From assembly GCA_020637895.1 (NCBI GenBank), contig JACKJP010000003.1, positions 124,001 through 188,000 of the forward strand: a stretch of 64,000 nucleotides of DNA, given 5' to 3'. A program made the position numbers and the translations under genes. Below are positions 28,400 through 37,477 of this stretch, in pieces. Under the pieces are notes generated by a model that saw only the letters and a list, made by a program, of their open reading frames with translations, made no database searches and was not told the origin of the DNA. Position 1 is the first letter of the stretch, and the number at the start of each line of letters is the position of its first letter. Source of the stretch: Rhodobiaceae bacterium. Its GTDB lineage: Bacteria > Pseudomonadota > Alphaproteobacteria > Rhizobiales > Tepidamorphaceae.

Positions 28400-29248
28400 T
28401 CAGGCGCGCGGGCGGACGACTTTCTGGCGCTGCGCACCAAGGCCGTCGATGCCCAGTGTCATGACGTTGCCGGCCTTCAGGAAGACTTTCGGGTTTCGGC
28501 CCATGCCGACGCCCGGAGGTGTTCCGGTGGTCACGATATCGCCTGGCAGCAGCGTCAGGAAACGCGAGACATAGGCCACCAGATCGCGGACGGGGAAAAT
28601 CATGTTGGCTGTCGAACCGGTCTGCATCCGCTTGCCGTCGACGTCGAGCCACAGCCCGAGCTTCTGCGGATTGGCGATCTCGTCGCGCGTTACCAGCCAC
28701 GGGCCGCACGGGCCAAGCGTCGGCGCGCTCTTGCCCTTGAGCCACTGCCCGGTACCCTCCATCTGGAATGCGCGTTCGGACACGTCATTGCAGATCATGT
28801 ATCCGGCGATGTGATCGAGAGCCGTCTTCCTGGGGATATGGTCTCCACCCTTGCCAATGACGAAAGCAAGCTCGACCTCCCAGTCCAGTTTCCGGGAACC
28901 CTTTGGAATGCGCACATCATCGTTGGGGCCGCAAAGGGAGCCGGGCGACTTGGTGAACAGAATCGGTTCCTTCGGCGTCGGCATGCCGGTTTCCGCTGCG
29001 TGGTCGGCGTAGTTCATGCCGACTGCGATGAAATTGTAGGGCATCGGAACGGGTGAGCCGAGACGGGTGCGGGCGGGGACAGCCGGCAGGCTGGATGGCT
29101 TGATCTTCGCCAGTCTGGCCAGCGCGCGGTCGGACAGGACATCGGCGTCGATGGCTTGGATTATGCCAGAGAGGTCGCGTATGGTGCCGTCCTCATCGAC
29201 AAGACCCGGTTTTTCCTTTCCAGATGCGCCGAAGCGGACGAGTTTCAT
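28400..29248 (-). CDS. Fumarylacetoacetate hydrolase-family protein
   Basis: 282 residues: FAH/HpcE fold with PYNFIAVGMNYADHAAE, FTKSPGSLCGPNDDV, the metal ligands in KLDWEVELAFVIG, then GYMICNDVSERAFQ and GDIVTTGTPPGVGMG. Likely an acylpyruvase or 2-keto-ester/oxaloacetate-decarboxylase-like enzyme. The ATG at 29248 is chosen for its GGGAGG site 6 bases upstream; 23 further codons are open. The 5' end overlaps the annotated start of the divergent binding protein by about 25 bases. Confidence 0.88.
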   Translation of the reverse strand: MKLVRFGASGKEKPGLVDEDGTIRDLSGIIQAIDADVLSDRALARLAKIKPSSLPAVPARTRLGSPVPMPYNFIAVGMNYADHAAETGMPTPKEPILFTKSPGSLCGPNDDVRIPKGSRKLDWEVELAFVIGKGGDHIPRKTALDHIAGYMICNDVSERAFQMEGTGQWLKGKSAPTLGPCGPWLVTRDEIANPQKLGLWLDVDGKRMQTGSTANMIFPVRDLVAYVSRFLTLLPGDIVTTGTPPGVGMGRNPKVFLKAGNVMTLGIDGLGAQRQKVVRPRA

Positions 29249-30117
29249 CAGTTGCCTCCCGGTATGTTTCTTGGCGTCGCGATCATGGGCGAGCCAGGCG
29301 GCTGTGGCAATTGGCACTAGTGCCGGTAGCCGTCATACTTTCGCATGCGCCCGTGGTGGCCGAGCCTGCACAGCGGATCGTGTCGCTCAATCTGTGCGCC
29401 GATCTCCTGCTGGTCGATCTGGTCGAGCCATCGCGAATCGCGGCCCTGTCGCGCAACGCGCGCAACGAAAGCCTCAATCCTGAGCCTGAAAAGATGGCGG
29501 GCTTCCGCCTGACGGGGCGCACTGCCGAGGAAGCGCTGGCGCTCGGACCCGATCTTGTACTGGCAGGGGCATTTGCCGGAAGGGATGCGAAGGCTTTTCT
29601 GCGGGCGCAGGGTATTCCGGTCTTCGAAGTGGGCATTGCAGATACCGTCAATGGCATTGCGACGGTCATCCGGCAGACCGGCGACGCGCTCAACGCAGCT
29701 GACAGGGCGGCGCAGCTGATCGCCTCAATGGAGCGTCCGGCGCCACCCGACGGCAAGCGTCCGACCGCGCTGAATCTGCAACGGCGCGGTTTTGTCGCCG
29801 GCCGAAACACGTTGATGGACGATCTGATGCGGCGGGCGGGCCTTGAGAACGCAGCCCCGTTCGACGGGTACCGTCAGTTCGACGCTGAAGGCCTCATGCA
29901 GCTTGATGCCGATATTATCGTCCTCAGCAAGGCGCCCGGTGCGCCGGCCGATCAGGGCGAGGCACTACTTCAGCACCCGGCGCTACAGGCCCATTTCGGG
30001 GCTGCAATAAATGTCGTGGTGCCGGGCAACCTGACGGTATGCGCCGGGCCGCACGTCGCCCGTGCCATCGATCTTCTGCGCGGTGCGCGTTCGGCGTTCC
30101 TAAAATCTGAACGCTGA
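29224..30117 (+). CDS. ABC-type periplasmic binding protein, BtuF/FecB-like
   Basis: Up to 297 residues. Signal sequence around WQLALVPVAVILSHAPVVAEP, then PAQRIVSLNLCADLLLVDLV, the opening of vitamin B12/siderophore class III binding proteins, EALALGPDLVLAGAF and IVVLSKA-like strands. The start is uncertain: ATG 29224 lies inside the divergent neighbour, while the TTG at 29311 or GTG at 29320 would leave a shorter signal. No ABC permease or ATPase next to it and no cobalamin riboswitch seen, so the ligand is unknown. Confidence 0.75.
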   Translation: MRRSGRVSSVASRYVSWRRDHGRARRLWQLALVPVAVILSHAPVVAEPAQRIVSLNLCADLLLVDLVEPSRIAALSRNARNESLNPEPEKMAGFRLTGRTAEEALALGPDLVLAGAFAGRDAKAFLRAQGIPVFEVGIADTVNGIATVIRQTGDALNAADRAAQLIASMERPAPPDGKRPTALNLQRRGFVAGRNTLMDDLMRRAGLENAAPFDGYRQFDAEGLMQLDADIIVLSKAPGAPADQGEALLQHPALQAHFGAAINVVVPGNLTVCAGPHVARAIDLLRGARSAFLKSER

Positions 30118-30165
30118 TGCTTCGCGCGACAACGCGCTGGAACTCTTAAGGAATCGACAAGCGCA

Positions 30166-30183
30166 TTGTCATCCATACGTCAT
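30166..30183 (+). promoter_or_regulatory. Pho-box-like site upstream of plcP-agt
   Basis: TTGTCATCCATACGTCAT matches the CTGTCAT-N4-CTGTCAT PhoB consensus at 11 of 14 positions with the correct 11-base period. It lies about 50-70 bases before the plcP start. A PhoB-regulated promoter fits what is known of PlcP and Agt homologues, which are induced by phosphate starvation. Confidence 0.6.
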
Positions 30184-30234
30184 GCGAATCCGGCATTCGG
30201 TTGTCCAATGACCGAAGATCGAAGATCGAATGAC

Positions 30235-31035
30235 ATGACCGACACCACGAGACCGCGCCGATTGCGCACCCTGTTCATTTCCGACATTCACCTCGGTACG
30301 CGGGGCTGTCAGGCGGAACTGTTCCTTGATTTCCTGAAGCACCATGAAGCAGAGACGATTTATCTGGTCGGCGACATCGTGGACTGCTGGCGCCTGCGGC
30401 GCGGCTGGTACTGGCGCCAGGCGCATAACGACGTGGTGCAGAAACTGCTGCGACAGGCACGCAAGGGTACCAAGATATTCTACATACCCGGCAATCACGA
30501 CGATGTGCTGCGCGATTATACAGGTACCCATTTCGGTGGCATCGAGGTCGTCAACCGGATGATCCATGAAGCGGCCGACGGGCGGCGATACCTGGTGATT
30601 CATGGCGACGAGTTCGATGTGGTCGTGCGCTATGCGCGCTGGCTGGCATTTCTCGGCGACAGCGCCTACACGCTGGCGCTGACGCTCAATACCGGCTTCA
30701 ACGCGGTTCGCCGACGCGTCGGCCTTGGCTACTGGTCGCTGTCGGCATGGCTCAAGCTCAAGGTGAAGAACGCGGTGAATTTCATCGGCGAGTTCGAGCA
30801 CGCTCTCGTGCACGAAGCGCGCCGCACGAACGCTGACGGTGTCATCTGCGGCCATATCCATCACGTTGCCAAGCGCGAGATGGACGGCATTACCTATCTC
30901 AACTGCGGCGATTGGGTGGAGAGTTGCACCGCGCTTGGCGAAGACCACGAAGGGCGGTTTGAGATTATCCGTTGGGCGCAGACGAATGTGGTGCCGATGC
31001 TGCCGAAGCCGGGCGAGAAAGAAGTAGCGGCATGA
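30235..31035 (+). CDS. plcP: Metallophosphoesterase, probable phospholipase C PlcP
   Basis: About 266 residues with every metallophosphoesterase motif: FISDIHLGTRGC, GDIVDCWRLRRGWYW, PGNHDD, VIHGDEFD and ICGHIHH. The family includes LpxH-like UDP-diacylglucosamine hydrolases and the rhizobial/marine phospholipase C PlcP, which degrades phosphatidylcholine to diacylglycerol under phosphate limitation. The partner Agt-type glycosyltransferase overlapping its 3' end and the Pho-box-like site upstream favour PlcP. Start ATG 30235; ATG 30208 is possible; the frame's first initiator at 30166 lies within the Pho box. Confidence 0.8.
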   Translation: MTDTTRPRRLRTLFISDIHLGTRGCQAELFLDFLKHHEAETIYLVGDIVDCWRLRRGWYWRQAHNDVVQKLLRQARKGTKIFYIPGNHDDVLRDYTGTHFGGIEVVNRMIHEAADGRRYLVIHGDEFDVVVRYARWLAFLGDSAYTLALTLNTGFNAVRRRVGLGYWSLSAWLKLKVKNAVNFIGEFEHALVHEARRTNADGVICGHIHHVAKREMDGITYLNCGDWVESCTALGEDHEGRFEIIRWAQTNVVPMLPKPGEKEVAA

Positions 31036-32084
31036 AACATATCATGATCGCAACGGATGCGTGGCACCCCCAGATCAACGGGGTGGTGCGCACGCTTGAA
31101 CGGCTCGCCGCCGAACTGAAGCACTTCGGCATCGCGGTAGACTTCCTGACACCGGATGCCTTTCGCACGCTGCCGTTGCCGGGCTATCCCGAAATTCGCC
31201 TTGCCATGGCGGGGAAGGGCGCAATCCGCAAGCGCCTTGAAGAGATGCTGCCCGACCACGTCCATATTGCAACCGAAGGCCCTATCGGATTTGCAACGCG
31301 CGCCGCCTGCCGGGCGACGGGCAGGGCTTTCACGACTTCCTACCACACGCGCTTTCCCGAATATGTGGCGGCGCGTCTGCCGATTCCGGAATCGGTGACC
31401 TATTCACTGCTGCGCCGGTTTCACAACAGCGGCAGCGCCACGCTCGTCGCCACGCCGAGCCTTGCGGGTGAATTGCGACGGCATGGCTTCACCAAGCTCG
31501 CGCCGTGGACACGTGGGGTCGATCTCGACCGCTTCGCGCCGTCTCGCCGGGTCGACATCGATCTGCCCCGTCCGATCTTCATCTATGTCGGCCGCCTTGC
31601 TGTCGAAAAGTCCATCGACGAATTCCTGAAACTCGATCTGCCGGGAAGCAAACTCGTTGTCGGCGACGGACCGCAGCGCGAGGAACTGGAAAGCCGCTTC
31701 CCATCCGCTCATTTTGCCGGTGTGGCCGAGGGGCTGGCGCTTGCCGGCCTTTATGCCGCTGCCGATGTGATGGTCTTCCCAAGCCGGACCGATACTTTCG
31801 GCCTCGTCGTACTGGAGGCCCTCGCGTCGGGAACACCGGTCGCGGCCTATCCGGTGACAGGGCCGAAGGACGTGCTGGAGGGTAGCGGTGCGGGCGTGGT
31901 GAACGAGGATCTGCGCGTCGCAGCGCTAGAGGCGCTCAAGATCGACCCTGCACGCTGCGTGGCGCATGCCCGAAGCTATACCTGGCGTCGCTCGGCCGAG
32001 ATGTTCATGGATGCGATTGCCGCCGCCAATCCGGCGATCGCGCCTGAAGCGAAGATCGTGGGCCAGGCCATCGCGGCTAGCTGA
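31032..32084 (+). CDS. Glycosyltransferase family 4, Agt-like (glycolipid synthesis)
   Basis: 350 residues, GT-B fold. The N-terminus ATDAWHPQINGVVRTLERLA is typical of GT4 lipid glycosyltransferases, YHTRFPEYVAARLP follows, and the C-terminal donor site reads FPSRTDTFGLVVLEALASG. In Agrobacterium the homologous Agt makes glucosyl- and glucuronosyl-diacylglycerol, replacing phospholipids when phosphate is short. Here it overlaps plcP by four bases, so diacylglycerol made by PlcP could be its acceptor. Its 3' end overlaps the convergent CheZ-like gene by 8 bases. Confidence 0.82.
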   Translation: MKHIMIATDAWHPQINGVVRTLERLAAELKHFGIAVDFLTPDAFRTLPLPGYPEIRLAMAGKGAIRKRLEEMLPDHVHIATEGPIGFATRAACRATGRAFTTSYHTRFPEYVAARLPIPESVTYSLLRRFHNSGSATLVATPSLAGELRRHGFTKLAPWTRGVDLDRFAPSRRVDIDLPRPIFIYVGRLAVEKSIDEFLKLDLPGSKLVVGDGPQREELESRFPSAHFAGVAEGLALAGLYAAADVMVFPSRTDTFGLVVLEALASGTPVAAYPVTGPKDVLEGSGAGVVNEDLRVAALEALKIDPARCVAHARSYTWRRSAEMFMDAIAAANPAIAPEAKIVGQAIAAS

Positions 32085-33165
32085 AAAGAACCTGCTTCTG
32101 CTCGCGCGTCAGTGCCGACAGGTCGAGATCGGGGATCGGCTTGCGCCCCGACGACGGCGCCGCGGCGGGCAGTTCCATATCGCGCCAGTTGCGGTCCAGG
32201 TCGGCTTCCTCGGTTGAATGCAATGCCGCTTCGTCGGACGCCGCACTCTCAACCGGCGTGTCGCCGTCGATCTCGAATATATCGGGTTCCTGCCGGTCTT
32301 CTTCGGGCTCTCTGGCGCGCAATCGCGGATTGATCGCCCTGATATCGAAAAGCTCCGGGTCGCTGAGAACGCTGTCTTCCGGCACCCGGGGCTTTTTGTT
32401 CGGCGACAGGAAATCAGGCGTGCTGTCGACAGGCAGTGGTGCCTCGAAGAGCTCGTCCACCGCATCCTGTTCGATGCCTTCACCCTCAGCGGCCGGCCCG
32501 TTCAGAAGATGCGCGTCGGTCTGTTCGGCCCAGCGCACTGGCGGCATGGTGCGGACCGCGCCATCGACGGACCAGAGGTTCATCATGGCGTTGAGGCGGC
32601 TCTCCAGATACTCGACTGTGTGAACGATCTTGCCGATGCGCTGGCCGGTGAGATCCTGAAACGAACAGCCGGTGAAAATATCGGTCGCCCGGGCGTCCAG
32701 CGCGTCGCAGATGGCCGGACTGACACCGGCTTCGCGCAGTTTCCAGGCCTGTTCCTGAATGTCCTCGGCAGCGGCGAGAATATCGGAAGTTGCCTGCTCG
32801 GTCGTGCTGACGATCAATTCGAGTTCGGTCGTGGCCACCGAGAGAGACGAGTTGCCGTCTGAATCCGGCCGCATGGATGCTATTTCGGCACGGGTACGCG
32901 CGATCACCGCGATCATGTCCAGAAGATCGGTGCGGATACGCTGCTGGTCAGCCTTCTCGCCCTGCTGCTCCATCATTTTTTCAAGGCGTGACAGGGCTGT
33001 CATCACCGTCTCGGTGTCGGCAGCGCGCTTGCGATTGGCAAATTCTTCAAGGAACCAGCGCCCGCGCGCGGTTTCCATTACGGCGTCGAGGATCGCGTCG
33101 TAATGTTCGCCGTCGAGACGCTCGTCAGCAGAGTTGCTGTCGTTTGACGTTCCTTGCAATGTCAA
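32077..33165 (-). CDS. CheZ-like phosphatase-family protein
   Basis: 362 residues. The helical N-terminal half (residues 20-200) contains SFQDLTGQRIGKIV at 168-181, matching the CheZ catalytic motif with Asp171 and Gln175 four apart, as in E. coli D143/Q147. The second half is acidic and probably disordered, ending in a short helix (LDLSALTREQKQVLF) where CheZ proteins carry their CheY-binding peptide. Would dephosphorylate a CheY-type receiver. No che genes are adjacent. CheZ is uncommon in alphaproteobacteria, where most chemotaxis systems use phosphate sinks instead. Confidence 0.75.
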   Translation of the reverse strand: MTLQGTSNDSNSADERLDGEHYDAILDAVMETARGRWFLEEFANRKRAADTETVMTALSRLEKMMEQQGEKADQQRIRTDLLDMIAVIARTRAEIASMRPDSDGNSSLSVATTELELIVSTTEQATSDILAAAEDIQEQAWKLREAGVSPAICDALDARATDIFTGCSFQDLTGQRIGKIVHTVEYLESRLNAMMNLWSVDGAVRTMPPVRWAEQTDAHLLNGPAAEGEGIEQDAVDELFEAPLPVDSTPDFLSPNKKPRVPEDSVLSDPELFDIRAINPRLRAREPEEDRQEPDIFEIDGDTPVESAASDEAALHSTEEADLDRNWRDMELPAAAPSSGRKPIPDLDLSALTREQKQVLFS

Positions 33166-33286
33166 TTCAATACTTTCAAGTCGTCAGGCCTAACCTGGAA
33201 AAAATAAGCCAAAATCCTTATCAGGTCGTTTCGCAGACCCGGCCAGCGCCACGCCGAAAACCAGTCGGAAAGCCGCACAGAAAACC

Positions 33287-34456
33287 ATGCGCTCCATGAA
33301 CTACGCCTTCAGGCTTTCGCTGCACTTCGCCCTGCAATTCGCCGCATTGGGGCTCTATCTCCCCTTTTTCCCGCTCTGGCTGGCAGATCGCGGGTTTGCC
33401 CCAGGCGAGATTAGCCTGATTCTCGCCGTTCCGGTCATCGTCCGTGTCGTCAGTACGCCGCTCATTACCGACCGGGCGGGGCGCAGCGGCATGCTGAAGG
33501 GATCGATGATTGTGCTGGCGGCCGGCGCGCTCGCTGCCTTCTCGCTGGTTACCGTCCAGTCAGGCTTCTGGCCGGTCCTGATCGCCGTATCGGTATTCTC
33601 GGCGCTCTACGCGGCAATCCTGCCACTGAGCGAGGCGCTGGCAATGCAGGGTGTCAGGCGGTTCGGCCACGACTACGGGCGGATGCGGTTGTGGGGGTCG
33701 GCCGCCTTTATTGCCGCAAATATCGCTGGCGGGGCACTGATCGCGCGATTTGGCGCGCAAGCCAGTGGGCCCGGTATCATGCTGCTCCTCGCAGCCCTTC
33801 TGGGCGCTGCATTTCTGCTGCCGGGGGATGTTCGCGCACACGTCACCGTTCCGGCCGGGCTCTCCGGTCTGCGCCGCTGGAAAGTGCCGCGCGAACTGGT
33901 TCCGCTCGTCATTGCCGCATCGCTCATCCAGGCCTCGCACGCAGTCTATTACGGCTTCGGGACGCTCGGGTTCGAACGCGAAGGTATCGGCAACACGACA
34001 ATCGGCCTTCTCTGGGCGACTGGCGTCGCTGCCGAAATCGTTCTGTTCGCTGCCGCAGGCGTTCTGTTCGCCCGTCGCAGCGCCAGCCTCCTTATCGGTG
34101 CCGGGGCGGCAGGTGCGCTCATACGCTGGGCGGCGATGGCGTTCGCGCCGGCGGTGATCCCGCTCTTCGCATTGCAGACGCTTCATGCGTTCAGTTTCGC
34201 GCTGACCCACTATGCGATCGTTCGGGCAATCGGCCTGCGGCTGGAAGGCGAGCAGGCAGTGCGCGTTCAAGGCATCAATTCAGCGATTGCGGCGCTGATC
34301 ATGGGTGTCGCGATGGCAGGCGCAGGGCCGTTGTTTGGCATGTTCGGCCTCAAGGCCTATTTCGGCGCTGCCCTGCTGGCCGCAGCCGGTCTGGCGGCGC
34401 TGTGGTTTCAGCCCCACAAGGCGGGTGACGGCGGCATCAGAAGCGAACCCTCGTAA
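33287..34456 (+). CDS. MFS transporter, phenylpropionate/nucleoside-permease-like
   Basis: 389 residues with twelve membrane segments. The N-terminus LHFALQFAALGLYLPFFPLWLA and the MRLWGSAAFIAANIAGGALI stretch resemble the HcaT/NupG-like MFS_1 group. Start ATG 33287, or 33296 three codons later. The last 49 bases overlap the convergent epimerase gene. Substrate unknown. Confidence 0.83.
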   Translation: MRSMNYAFRLSLHFALQFAALGLYLPFFPLWLADRGFAPGEISLILAVPVIVRVVSTPLITDRAGRSGMLKGSMIVLAAGALAAFSLVTVQSGFWPVLIAVSVFSALYAAILPLSEALAMQGVRRFGHDYGRMRLWGSAAFIAANIAGGALIARFGAQASGPGIMLLLAALLGAAFLLPGDVRAHVTVPAGLSGLRRWKVPRELVPLVIAASLIQASHAVYYGFGTLGFEREGIGNTTIGLLWATGVAAEIVLFAAAGVLFARRSASLLIGAGAAGALIRWAAMAFAPAVIPLFALQTLHAFSFALTHYAIVRAIGLRLEGEQAVRVQGINSAIAALIMGVAMAGAGPLFGMFGLKAYFGAALLAAAGLAALWFQPHKAGDGGIRSEPS

Positions 34457-35394
34457 GCAAGCGGGGGTTGATGATCGCGGGCAAGCAACAACGGCCCATC
34501 TAGGTCGACATAGTCAGCCCGTTGCGCCGCCAGCGCCGCCGGCGCCATTGAAAGCGATGTCGCGAGCATGCATCCGACGAATACGCCGAGACCAGCCTCG
34601 CGCGCCGCGGCAATCATGGCCAGCGCCTCGGTGAGGCCGCCTGACTTGTCGAGCTTCACGTTGACCATGTCATAGCGATCCGGGAGGCCTGAAAGACTGG
34701 CCCGGTCATGAGCGCTTTCATCCGCGCATACGGGAATCGGTCTCGATATGCGGGACAGTATTTCGTCGCGTCCGGCGGGAAGTGGCTGTTCGACAAGTTC
34801 AACGCCGAGAGCCGCCATCTGCTCCAGATATCCGGGCAAATCCGTTTCCGTCCATCCCTCGTTCGCATCGACGATCAGACGGGCGAGGGGGGCAGCCCGG
34901 CGCACGGCCGCAAGCCGCTCCATGTCGCCTTCAGACCGGCCAAGCTTGACCTTCAGCAAAGGGCGCGTCGCTGCCTTCGCCGCTGCCTCAGCCATGACCT
35001 CCGGCGTCTCCAGGCTCAGCGTATAGGCCGTGGTGAGCGGTACGGGCCGGTCAAGCTCGGCGCGTTGCCATACGGGAATGCCGCTTTGCTTGGCCTCCAG
35101 GTCCCAGAGCGCGCAATCGAGTGCATTGCGGGCAGCGCCTGCGGGAAGCCGTGTCTGCAATGACTGGCGGTCGAGACCCGCAGCGAGTTCGTCCGCAAGA
35201 CCATCGATAGTGTCGCGCACGCCATCGAGCGTTTCTCCATAACGGGAATAGGGCCGGCATTCGCCGCGCCCGACATGCGGTCCGTTGCTGATCTTCACGC
35301 TGATGACGGCGACCTGAGATATCGATCCGCGCGAAATGGTGAACCGGCCAGCGAGCGGCCATTGTTCGATCCGTGTTTCCAGCTTCAGTGCCAT
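34408..35394 (-). CDS. L-Ala-D/L-Glu epimerase (dipeptide epimerase)
   Basis: 328 residues, enolase superfamily, muconate-lactonizing subgroup. The acid/base lysines are in LLKVKLG (KxK) and VKLDKSGG; metal ligands are in VDANEGW, ELVEQPL and VCADES. The C-terminal GVFVGCMLATSLSMAPA is the dipeptide-epimerase specificity segment. Likely recycles murein-derived L-Ala-D-Glu. It could feed on products taken up by the convergent carrier, but that is conjecture. Confidence 0.88.
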   Translation of the reverse strand: MALKLETRIEQWPLAGRFTISRGSISQVAVISVKISNGPHVGRGECRPYSRYGETLDGVRDTIDGLADELAAGLDRQSLQTRLPAGAARNALDCALWDLEAKQSGIPVWQRAELDRPVPLTTAYTLSLETPEVMAEAAAKAATRPLLKVKLGRSEGDMERLAAVRRAAPLARLIVDANEGWTETDLPGYLEQMAALGVELVEQPLPAGRDEILSRISRPIPVCADESAHDRASLSGLPDRYDMVNVKLDKSGGLTEALAMIAAAREAGLGVFVGCMLATSLSMAPAALAAQRADYVDLDGPLLLARDHQPPLAYEGSLLMPPSPALWG

Positions 35395-35523
35395 CGATCC
35401 TCATCAAAATCGGCGGTTGTTTTCTGCATCCGGTGGCGCATTGCTCCGACCCCGATTATAAGGCAAAAGCAGATTGTCCACCGGCGCGCAATGTGCCGGC
35501 AGCGGTTTGGAGGCCGACAGCCC

Positions 35524-36660
35524 TTGCCTGCCCGTGGCGCCCTCGACGCGGTATCTTCCGGAAATTCCAGCTTCGCCGCCAGCGGGGTCTGGAACACGAT
35601 GTCGGCTGCTCAGGTCGAACCCCTGGTCCTGGACGCGGAATCTGCAATCGCGCATGGCACGGGAACGCTGTCGATCGATGCCTCGCAGATCACCATCATG
35701 GATGTCGCCGGCGCATGGCTGCTCCACCGGCTTGTCGCCGCCGGCGAGGCGGCAGGGCGGCCGGTTCAGGTCGCTGGCCTTACCGGGCCGCATGAGGTGC
35801 TCCTCGAGGAGGTCGCCGAGAACGCCCGCCCGCCGATTGCGCCCCTGCCGGAGCCGCCTTATCCCATCCGTCTTCTGAACGATACCGGCAAGGCGGTCAT
35901 CGATGCCAGCGAGGATATTGTCGGCATCACGGCCATGTTCGGACAGACGGCAATCGGCATATTCAAGCTGATCCTGAATCCGTCGCGCCTGCGGCCGATC
36001 GCAATCCTTCATCACATCGAATATACCGGTGTGCGGGCGATACCGATCATCACGCTCATTTCCATGGTCATCGGCGCGATCATCGCGCAGCAGGGCGCGT
36101 TCCAGCTGCGCCGGTTCGGCGCGGAGATGTTTTCGGTCAATCTGGTAGCCATCCTCACACTGCGCGAGGTGGGCGTGCTGATTACGTCGATCATGGTTGC
36201 AGGCCGCTCGGGCAGTGCCTTCACCGCGGAAATCGGCTCGATGAAGATGCGCGAGGAGATCGATGCCATGCGGGTGCTCGCGCTCGATCCGATCGAGGTT
36301 CTTGTCGTTCCCCGTGTCATCGCGCTGATGATCGCCCTGCCGGTGCTGACATTGCTCGCCGATTTTGCCGGGCTGTTCGGAGCAGGTCTCGTCAGCTGGG
36401 GATATATCGGCATGGGGCCGGATGCCTATATTTCCTATCTTCGCAACATTGTGGGTGAGAACACGTTCTGGGTAGGACTGATCAAGGCGCCGTTCATGGC
36501 GATGGTCATCGCCCTGATTGCCTGTCGCGAGGGCATGAGCGTGGGCGGAAGCGCGGAATCGCTTGGCCGCCAGACCACGACAGCCGTCGTCAAATCGATC
36601 TTCGTGGTCATTGTTCTGGACGGATTGTTTGCGATGTTCTTCTCGGCGATTGCCTATTAA
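35524..36660 (+). CDS. MlaE-family ABC permease with N-terminal STAS domain
   Basis: About 378 residues. The first 90 residues form a STAS-like domain (SGVWNTMSAAQVEPLVL, then SIDASQITIMDVAGAWLLHRL), followed by a permease domain: GVRAIPIITLISMVIGAIIAQQGAFQL, EVGVLITSIMVAGRSGSAFTAEIG and MKMREEIDAM. The TTG at 35524 with GGAGG 10 bases upstream is preferred, since the ATG at 35599 would cut the STAS domain in two. Part of an MCE lipid-transport operon; moves lipids between the membranes with the ATPase and MCE protein downstream. Confidence 0.85.
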   Translation: MPARGALDAVSSGNSSFAASGVWNTMSAAQVEPLVLDAESAIAHGTGTLSIDASQITIMDVAGAWLLHRLVAAGEAAGRPVQVAGLTGPHEVLLEEVAENARPPIAPLPEPPYPIRLLNDTGKAVIDASEDIVGITAMFGQTAIGIFKLILNPSRLRPIAILHHIEYTGVRAIPIITLISMVIGAIIAQQGAFQLRRFGAEMFSVNLVAILTLREVGVLITSIMVAGRSGSAFTAEIGSMKMREEIDAMRVLALDPIEVLVVPRVIALMIALPVLTLLADFAGLFGAGLVSWGYIGMGPDAYISYLRNIVGENTFWVGLIKAPFMAMVIALIACREGMSVGGSAESLGRQTTTAVVKSIFVVIVLDGLFAMFFSAIAY

Positions 36661-36664
36661 GCCC

Positions 36665-37459
36665 ATGGATATGAGCGCAAACGACTACGCCATCAGCTGC
36701 CGAGACGTTACGGTATCGTTCGGGGACCACAAGGTTCTGGACGGGCTGGATATTGATGTGCCGCGTGGCGCGCTGCTCGGTTTCGTCGGCGCGTCCGGTG
36801 CCGGCAAGTCGGTGCTGATGCGAACGATTCTCGGTCTTGTTCCACGTCAGGGCGGCACCATCGACGTGCTTGGCGTCAATCTCGACGAGTCCAACGAGGC
36901 CGAACGCAGCAGGGTGGAAAAGGAGATGGGCGTGCTCTTCCAGCATGGCGCACTCTTCTCCTCGCTCAATGTCCGCCAGAACGTTCAGGCGCCGATGCGG
37001 GAACATCTGGACCTGTCGCAGCAACTGATGGATGAGCTGGCAGACCTCAAACTGGCCATGGTCGGACTGAACCCGGATGCCGGCGACAAGTTTCCGTCCG
37101 AATTGTCAGGCGGCATGATCAAGCGCGCCGCGCTTGCGCGTGCGCTGGCGCTTGATCCGAAGATCGTCTTTCTGGACGAGCCGACTTCCGGTCTCGATCC
37201 GATCGGTGCGGCGGAGTTCGACGAACTGATCGCGAAATTGTCCGAAACGCTGGGTCTTACGGTCTTCATGGTCACACATGATCTCGACAGCCTGATCTCA
37301 ACGTGCACTCATATTGCCGCGCTTGGCGGCGGCAAGATATTGGTCCTGGGTGATCCCAAGACCGTCATGGCATTCGACGATCCGTGGATTAATCGCTATT
37401 TTCACGGTGCCCGCGCCCGAGCTGTGCTGGGCGGGGTCGCAGCGCGCGAGCAGGATTGA
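36665..37459 (+). CDS. MlaF-like ABC transporter ATPase
   Basis: 264 residues. Walker A GASGAGKS, Q-loop in MGVLFQHGALFSSL (typical of MlaF), signature LSGGMIKRAALARALAL, Walker B KIVFLDEPTSGLDP and the switch His in MVTHDLDSL. Starts 4 bases after the permease stop. Energises lipid transport by the MCE complex. Confidence 0.93.
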   Translation: MDMSANDYAISCRDVTVSFGDHKVLDGLDIDVPRGALLGFVGASGAGKSVLMRTILGLVPRQGGTIDVLGVNLDESNEAERSRVEKEMGVLFQHGALFSSLNVRQNVQAPMREHLDLSQQLMDELADLKLAMVGLNPDAGDKFPSELSGGMIKRAALARALALDPKIVFLDEPTSGLDPIGAAEFDELIAKLSETLGLTVFMVTHDLDSLISTCTHIAALGGGKILVLGDPKTVMAFDDPWINRYFHGARARAVLGGVAAREQD

Positions 37460-37477
37460 GAAACGGTCTTCACGAAT

